A stretch of DNA of 64,000 nucleotides. Source: Palsa-1392 sp963819975 (GTDB lineage: Bacteria > Verrucomicrobiota > Verrucomicrobiia > Chthoniobacterales > UBA10450). The translations under genes were made by a program, and so were the position numbers. Within the stretch, counting starts at the first letter, position 1; each line of letters opens with the position of its first letter. This document shows, piece after piece, positions 58,951 to 64,000 of this stretch. The stretch spans positions 1 to 64,000 of the forward strand of contig CAWFYE010000003.1 in assembly GCA_963819975.1 (NCBI GenBank), given 5' to 3'. The notes beneath the pieces are model-generated. The model made no database searches and was not told where the DNA came from. It saw only the letters and a program-made list of their open reading frames with translations.

Positions 58951-60637
58951 ATGCCACCAAGCCATTCCTTTCCCGCCCGGATGCCGTTAGGCGAATTTCT
59001 CTTCGAATACCTTCACCGGTGCGGAGTCCGCTACAGCTTTGGCATCCCCGGTGACTTCGCGCTTCCCACTTTTGCCTGGCTCGAGAATTCGAAGATCGAA
59101 AGCGTAACCATGACGCACGAGCCTGGCGCCGGGTTCGCGGCCGACGCCTACGCGCGCGTCAACGGCCTTGGCCTCGTCTGCGTCACTTATTGCGTCGGCG
59201 GACTCAATGTTCTCAATGCCATCGCCGGTGCCTACGCGGAGAAATCGCCCGTCGTGGTCGTGAGCGGCGCACCCGGGCGGAAGGATCGGGAAAAGGATCC
59301 GCTGCTCCATCACAAGGTGAAGACTTTCGAGACACAGCGTCGCGTCTATGACGAAGTGACGGTCGCGGGCACGGTGCTGCTCGATGAGGAGCGGGCCGCG
59401 GCGGAGATCGTGCGTTGCGTCAACGCCTGCCTCCGGTACAAACGTCCGGTTTACATCGAAGTGCCGCACGATATGGCGGGTCGCGAAATTCCGATCGCGT
59501 TCCCGTCTCCGGCGGCGCCCGAAGTGTCCGATCCGCCGGCGTTGGAGGAGGCGGTGGAAGAAACGCTGACCCTCCTGCGAGCGGCTAAACGCCCGGTGAT
59601 TCTGGCTGGAGTCGAGCTGGCTCGTTATCGTCTCGCCCATGTCGTGGTGCAGATCGCGGAACGCTTAAATATCCCGATCGCGACCGACCTTCTGAGCAAG
59701 AGCGCAATTCCAGAAGACCATCGACTTTACCTCGGCGTCTATGGCGGGGCGATGAGCAGCGACGAGCACGTCCGCAGGTATGTGGAGTCATCGGATCTCG
59801 TTCTCATGCTCGGCACTTTCATTACCGACATGAGCATGGGCTTCTACACTGCGAAATTGAATCGCGACCGGACCGTGCTCGCGACGACGGAACGCGTCAG
59901 CGTGCAATATCACTGCTACGAGTCGATTCAGTTCCGCGATTTTCTCGCTGCCCTAACGAAGGTGAAGATTCGCCCGAAACCGTTTCGTCATCCCAACCCG
60001 CACGCCGTGCCCCGTCCCCTGAAAAAGAAGGAGCGCACCGAGCCGCTCACGATTGTCGATTTCTTCCGCATCCTCTCGCTCCATCTCGATGAGAATTGCT
60101 GTGTCATCGCCGATATCGGCGATGCGATCTTCGGCGCGGTCGGGGTGCGGAGCGAGCGCCAGGCGCAGTTCATCGCTCCAGCCTATTACATGTCGATGGG
60201 CTTCGCCGTACCCGCGAGCATCGGCGTGGCGCTGGCCGCGAAAAACCTGCGACCATTCGTCGTCGTCGGCGACGGCGCGTTTCAAATGACCGGCACCGAA
60301 GTCTCGACTGCCGTGCGGCTCGGACTCAAACCGATTATTTTCGTTCTCAACAACGACGGCTACGGCACGATGCGCCGGATTCACGAGGGTAAATTCAACA
60401 TCATCACTCAGTGGAATTATCGCAAGATCTGCGATCTGGTCGGGGGAGGGGAAGGCGTTGCCGTGACGACCAAGGGCGAGTTGGACGAAGCGATCGGCTG
60501 GGCAGCAGAATTCCGCCGAACTGGCAGTGATCGAAGTCAAAGTTCCGCGCGAGGATATCAGTCCACAGCTGGAAAGAATCGGCGCGGAAGTGGCCAGGGT
60601 GCGGGGCTGGAAGGTGCCCAAGCGCGCCGAAAGATGA
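58951..60637 (+). pseudogene. TPP-dependent decarboxylase (pyruvate/indolepyruvate type) with C-terminal frameshift
   Basis: The start is most likely the ATG at 58951 (AAGGA 5 bp upstream); 58981 is possible. MPLGEFLFEYLHRCGVRYSF and the TPP-activating Glu in THEPGAGFAADAYARVNG start the fold, LLHHKV carries the paired histidines of pyruvate decarboxylases, and GDGAFQMTGTEVSTAVRLGL to LNNDGYG is the TPP-Mg motif. Near 60510 one indel shifts the frame: after ELDEAIGWAAE the other frame continues with SAELAVIEVKVPREDISPQL to GWKVPKRAER and stops at 60637. Catalytic parts are upstream of the break, so a slightly altered enzyme might still work. Sequencing error is the alternative. Confidence 0.82.
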
Positions 60638-60925
60638 GCTTCTTTCCGTCGGGCGGCCTCCGAGAATCGATTCGCGTCCGTTCCTCATGAAGCGTGGCTT
60701 CTGACCCGGATCATCCGCGGCAAAGAGCGAAACCGCCACGATCGCGAGAGTGAAACCAAAACCAAGAGCCTGAGATTTCCTTCATCATTTGCCTCCGATC
60801 ATCCATGGAATCGTCGCTTGATTTAGTTCGGGCTTAACAATTCATCGGTTGATCAAGAAATGGATGGTGTTTCCCAAGCCATGCACGGTCGCCGCCTTTG
60901 ATCGGCAGAGAGTTTGGGTAGAACA
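60638..60925. other. Intergenic region, no gene supported
   Basis: 288 bp. A minus-strand frame reading FTLAIVAVSLFAADDPGQKP looks signal-like, but its natural start is preceded by a stop and it runs into the antisense of the TPP enzyme. It is not annotated. Confidence 0.4.
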
Positions 60926-62362
60926 ATGTCCGACGAAACCGAAAATCCCGGCCCGGCGTGGCCGAAAAAGCATGCCTGGCGTCAGATCCCACGCGAAATG
61001 CCAGCGAAGCGCCCGGTCGCGGAGCGGATCTGCGACTTTGACGAAATCTATGGCTTCTACGACGAAGCGACGGCGCGCGCGCAAGCGAGCCGCTGCATCG
61101 ATTGCCCCGACCCGCCCTGCGCGCAGACCTGCCCGCTGGGCAACCGCATTCCCGTCTGGCTCGGTCTTGTGGCGGACGGGCGCTTTCTCGAAGCGGCGGA
61201 AATCTCGGGCACAACGAGTAACATGCCTGAGATTTGTGGGCGGGTTTGTCCGCAGGAACGGTTGTGCGAAGGCGCCTGCATCCTGAACGCGCGCTCCGAG
61301 CCGGTCGCGATCGGCGCGCTGGAGAAGTTCCTCAACGAATACGCCTTCGCCCACGGCGGGGTGGATGTCACGCCGGTCGCGCCTAACGGATTCAAGATGG
61401 CGGTCGTCGGGAGCGGTCCGGGCGGGTTGGCCTGCGCCGATGAACTGGCGAAACGCGGTTATGCCGTCACCGTCTTCGAAGCACAGAGCCGCCCCGGTGG
61501 CCTTTTGGTCAATGGCATTCCATCCTTCAAGCTCGAGAAGTCGATCGTGGAACGGCGGCTCGCTCTGCTGCGGAAGCGCGGCGTCGTTTTCCAGTGCGGT
61601 GTGAAAATCGGTCGCGACGTTTCGCTGTCGACGCTGCGCGAGCAATTCGACGCCGTCTATCTGGCCATCGGCGCGCAGAAACCAAAGGAGCTGAAAATTC
61701 CCGGCGCCGAACTGCGTGGCGTCTTTGATGCCCTGCCGTTCCTGATTCAAAAGAACGTCGAGACCGCGCCTGACGAACCGTTGATCGACGTGCGCGGCAA
61801 GCGCGTCGCCGTCCTCGGCGGCGGCGACACCGCGATGGATTGTTTGCGGACCGCGATTCGCTCCGGCGCGCGCGAAACGATTTGCATCTACCGTCGTGAC
61901 CTCGAGAACATGCCCGGCAGTCGCCGTGAATATTTGAATGCCACGGAAGAAGGCGCGCGCTTCATGTTCCTGACGAACCCGATCGCGCTCTCTGGTAACG
62001 AGAGCGGCTCGGTGGCGGCTGCACGCTGCGTGCGGATGGAGTTGGGCGAACCGGACACGAAAGGCCGCCGCAAACCGCGCGAGATTGCGGGCTCCGAATT
62101 CGACGTCCCGGTCGATGTCGTGCTGGTGGCTTTCGGATTCGATCCGGTCCCGATCTTCGCCGCCGGCAACTCGGACCACATCGAAGTAAACTCATGGGGA
62201 GGGGTGGTCGTCGATGCCAACCAAATGACCAGCGTCTCCGGCATCTTCGCGGGTGGCGATCTGGTGCTCGGCCCCGACCTCGTCGTGCGGGCGGTGCGCG
62301 ACAGCCGCAAAGCGGCAGCCGGCATTCACCAATATCTCTCGTCGCAGAAAGCGTGTCGTTAG
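60926..62362 (+). CDS. GltD-like NADPH-dependent oxidoreductase (glutamate synthase small subunit type)
   Basis: 478 residues from the ATG at 60926. The N-terminal Fe-S domain has CIDCPDPPCAQTCPLGN and GRVCPQERLCEGAC (two 4Fe-4S motifs). FAD is bound by MAVVGSGPGGLACADELAKR, NAD(P)H by VAVLGGGDTAMDCLRTAIRS, and the closing FAD motif is SGIFAGGDLVLGPDLVVRAV. It would feed electrons from NADPH to a GltB-type partner, not present in the window, so other partner roles are open. The TAG stop is inside a GCCTAACGA word (62356-62364, reverse). Confidence 0.9.
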   Translation: MSDETENPGPAWPKKHAWRQIPREMPAKRPVAERICDFDEIYGFYDEATARAQASRCIDCPDPPCAQTCPLGNRIPVWLGLVADGRFLEAAEISGTTSNMPEICGRVCPQERLCEGACILNARSEPVAIGALEKFLNEYAFAHGGVDVTPVAPNGFKMAVVGSGPGGLACADELAKRGYAVTVFEAQSRPGGLLVNGIPSFKLEKSIVERRLALLRKRGVVFQCGVKIGRDVSLSTLREQFDAVYLAIGAQKPKELKIPGAELRGVFDALPFLIQKNVETAPDEPLIDVRGKRVAVLGGGDTAMDCLRTAIRSGARETICIYRRDLENMPGSRREYLNATEEGARFMFLTNPIALSGNESGSVAAARCVRMELGEPDTKGRRKPREIAGSEFDVPVDVVLVAFGFDPVPIFAAGNSDHIEVNSWGGVVVDANQMTSVSGIFAGGDLVLGPDLVVRAVRDSRKAAAGIHQYLSSQKACR

Positions 62363-62372
62363 GCCGAAGCGA

Positions 62373-62975
62373 CTACGGATAGAGCCATTGCTTTTGCCAA
62401 CCCTCGGCGACGCGCGTGTAGAGCGTCCGTTCGTGGCGGCGAAACGGCATTTGCTTCCAGAACTCGATCTGCTCCGGCACGACGCGGAAGCCGGACCAGA
62501 AGGGCGGACGCGGCACTTCACCGACCCCGAAACGGATCACTGCTTTTGCCACTTCGGTTTCGAGCTCGAAATAGCCGCGCATCGGCTGCGATTGTTTGGA
62601 GGCCCAGGCGCCGATCTGGCTCAGGCGCGGTCGGGTCGCGAAGTAGGCGTCGGCTTCTTCGTCGCTCACGCGTTCCGCGCGACCGCGGATGCGGACCTGC
62701 TTGTCGAGTTTGTCCCAGTAAAAACAGAGCGCGACTCGCGGATCGTGCTGCAGCGCGTTTGCCTTGGCGCTCCCGAGGTTTGTGTAGAAAACGAACCCGC
62801 GTTCATCCACGCCTTTGAGCAGAACCATGCGCGCATCGGGTCGGCCGCTTTCATCCACAGTCGCGAGCGACATCGCGGTCGGTTCTTTCATCTCCGCGCC
62901 AATCGCTTCCTCGAACCAGGCTTTGAAAAGTGCGATCGGATCGCCACCGGGCCGCGCTTCGATGAGCTCAGACAT
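62373..62975 (-). CDS. pdxH: Pyridoxamine 5'-phosphate oxidase
   Basis: 200 residues, making pyridoxal 5'-phosphate with FMN and oxygen. EPTAMSLATVDESGRPDARM, VLLKGVDERGFVFYTN, LCFYWDKLDKQVRIRGRAER and FWKQMPFRRHERTLYTR fit PdxH fully. Its start codon overlaps the transketolase stop (62968) by 8 bp on the same strand, so they are co-transcribed. Confidence 0.93.
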   Translation of the reverse strand: MSELIEARPGGDPIALFKAWFEEAIGAEMKEPTAMSLATVDESGRPDARMVLLKGVDERGFVFYTNLGSAKANALQHDPRVALCFYWDKLDKQVRIRGRAERVSDEEADAYFATRPRLSQIGAWASKQSQPMRGYFELETEVAKAVIRFGVGEVPRPPFWSGFRVVPEQIEFWKQMPFRRHERTLYTRVAEGWQKQWLYP

Positions 62976-64000
62976 GATTGCTCCGGCCGCGGACGTAAGC
63001 GCGGATTGCTTCGAACTGCCCGGCGCCATCCAGCCCCGCTTCCTTCATCACCGCCGCGCCGGAGCCACTCCCGAGGAAGTGGCCGTTGCGGAAGGGATGG
63101 AGCGAATGCTCGCGGCCGTATTCGCTGCGCACCCAGCGCGTCATGGTCGCAATGGTGAAATCGGTAATGCCCATCGCTTCCTGTTGATGCGCTTGCGGGA
63201 AAATATTTTCCCGCTCGGTCGGCGGGAGCATGTCGAACAGTTCGGTCGAAGTCACGACGTAGACGTTCAGGCCCAGACCCGCGTTGTGGATCAAGGGCAA
63301 GGTCTCGGTCACGAACGCGTTCGTTACGCCCGTACCTTGAAGAACAATCGTGCCCTGCGACCGACCGCGCGCGGAGCGCAAACGATAGACGCCTTGCGCG
63401 GCGAGCGCTGCCGGAGGCAAACCGAGCGCGGCGCGATCCAGCACCATCTCCGCCGGCCGCGTCACAAACGGTGCGATAATCGCCGGCCGTTTCGCGAGCG
63501 CGGCGGAAACAAGGAACCAGATTTCCTGCGGATCCCACGGCGTGAGCGTGATCATGGTGCCGAGCGGGAAATTATCCTGCAGGAGTTGCAGCGGCTGCGG
63601 ATCGGCGTGGGTTGGGCCGTCTTCGCCGGTTTTCAAACCCGCATGCGCGCAGATGAGGAAGAAGGGGCGGTAAGCGCCGCCTTCCGACGTCACGCGCGCC
63701 TGGTTGCCAATCGCGTGCAATCGGGCCGCGATATGTCCGAGCGGCGCACTGAATGCACCGTAGGACGAGCCGGCCCCGATGTGCGAGCCAAAGGCCGAGA
63801 TGCCCGACAACATCGCCATGATGGCATCCTCGCAGATCCCGCCGATGGCGAGTTGCCGCGCTCGCGGATTCGTTAGGCGATTGTAGAACCCCGGCGGAAA
63901 ATTCTCGCCCGCTTTGCTGATGCTGGTCGATCCGAGCAGGTCGGCCGCCGCGATGACGAAGCCGCCATTGGTGACTCGATTGTAGTAATTGAGAACACGG
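62968..64000 (-). CDS. tkt: Transketolase, C-terminal part (gene continues past the window)
   Basis: The frame runs open to the right edge. Reading in from there it shows RVLNYYNRVTNGGFVIAAAD, LLGSTSISKAGENFPPG and LAIGGICEDAIMAMLSGISA; then ICAHAGLKTGEDGPTHADPQ, the transketolase segment with the GEDGPTHQ(P)-like motif, and the C-terminal domain (QGTIVLQGTGVTNAFVTE). The TPP-binding N-terminal domain is missing because it lies outside the window. It supports the pentose-phosphate pathway, and in this operon pyridoxal phosphate synthesis as well. Confidence 0.88.
   Translation of the reverse strand, partial: RVLNYYNRVTNGGFVIAAADLLGSTSISKAGENFPPGFYNRLTNPRARQLAIGGICEDAIMAMLSGISAFGSHIGAGSSYGAFSAPLGHIAARLHAIGNQARVTSEGGAYRPFFLICAHAGLKTGEDGPTHADPQPLQLLQDNFPLGTMITLTPWDPQEIWFLVSAALAKRPAIIAPFVTRPAEMVLDRAALGLPPAALAAQGVYRLRSARGRSQGTIVLQGTGVTNAFVTETLPLIHNAGLGLNVYVVTSTELFDMLPPTERENIFPQAHQQEAMGITDFTIATMTRWVRSEYGREHSLHPFRNGHFLGSGSGAAVMKEAGLDGAGQFEAIRAYVRGRSNHV

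Noticed and set aside
60404..60739. Minus-strand frame with signal-like FTLAIVAVSLFAADDPGQKP
   Set aside because: A stop precedes the hydrophobic stretch without an ATG, and most of the frame is antisense to the TPP enzyme.
2462..63878. Interpreting each GCCTAACG copy as an integron attC core (R'' box RYYYAAC)
   Set aside because: The copies I checked have no paired partner boxes or stem nearby, many are inside intact genes, and the conserved extension GA is not part of attC.
1..64000. CRISPR arrays, rRNA or tRNA genes, complete IS elements, prophage
   Set aside because: No regularly spaced direct repeats, no recognisable tRNA cloverleaf or rRNA segment, no intact transposase or phage structural genes were seen.

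Overview
The window is a stretch of GC-rich (about 60 %) chromosome from what is most likely a soil or sediment Verrucomicrobiota bacterium. This is an inference from gene content: a clade II (Sec-exported) NosZ cluster, an EF-G paralogue, WXXGXW and HAF-repeat secreted proteins, a beta-roll plus S74 chaperone protein, a duplicated secreted module with an ASNDNW motif, and several small families I associate with that phylum. No rRNA, tRNA, CRISPR array, complete insertion sequence or phage was recognised.

Layout. 1-1.26 kb is the tail of a gene-cassette array: three short same-strand ORFs separated by two attC-like inverted repeats. 1.3-1.97 kb holds relics of an IS30 transposase and an HMG-CoA lyase. 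2.0-11.9 kb carries an aminotransferase/NCS1 permease pair, a DUF1353 lipoprotein, a TMEM175-like protein, an AtoE-type permease, an SDR and a beta-propeller protein. 12-16.3 kb is mostly secreted or unknown proteins. 16.3-23.5 kb is a broken type I restriction-modification region: an indel-riddled HsdM-HsdS fusion, a DUF3800 protein, HsdR with one frameshift, and a truncated second HsdM. 25.5-31.3 kb has an EF-G paralogue whose last ~500 bp are repeated 3.7 kb downstream, bracketing a two-component system, a membrane protein and an exported rubrerythrin. 31.4-47.5 kb contains surface proteins, an amine oxidase, an SSS symporter with a small membrane partner, CBS, PfkA, tandem Usp, M29-type peptidase and ATP-grasp genes.

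47.6-57 kb is a compact N2O-respiration locus: a CusF-SCO fusion facing a cupredoxin, then nosZ, a NosB-like membrane protein, nosD, nosF, nosY, DUF2249 and a Crp/Fnr regulator, with nnrS convergent. A perfect FNR-type palindrome lies between the divergent copper-protein genes, and the regulator's recognition helix carries the E-x-x-S-R pattern that reads TTGAT, so the locus looks self-contained: regulator, copper supply, enzyme, maturation ABC system. No nitrite or nitric oxide reductase and no nosL or nosR is present in the window. sufS, sufU and nnrS form one tight minus-strand operon. The right end has a TPP-dependent decarboxylase, a GltD-like oxidoreductase, pdxH and the C-terminal part of a transketolase.

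The most unusual signal is a short word, GCCTAACGA, scattered on both strands inside and between genes at far above chance frequency and missing from 8.7 to 25.0 kb, which includes the restriction island. Its density and behaviour resemble DNA-uptake-type words. Other structural signals are REP/BIME-like double hairpins, one of which now encodes the NosF C-terminus, two homologous terminator-like hairpins, and intergenic purine-rich repeats.
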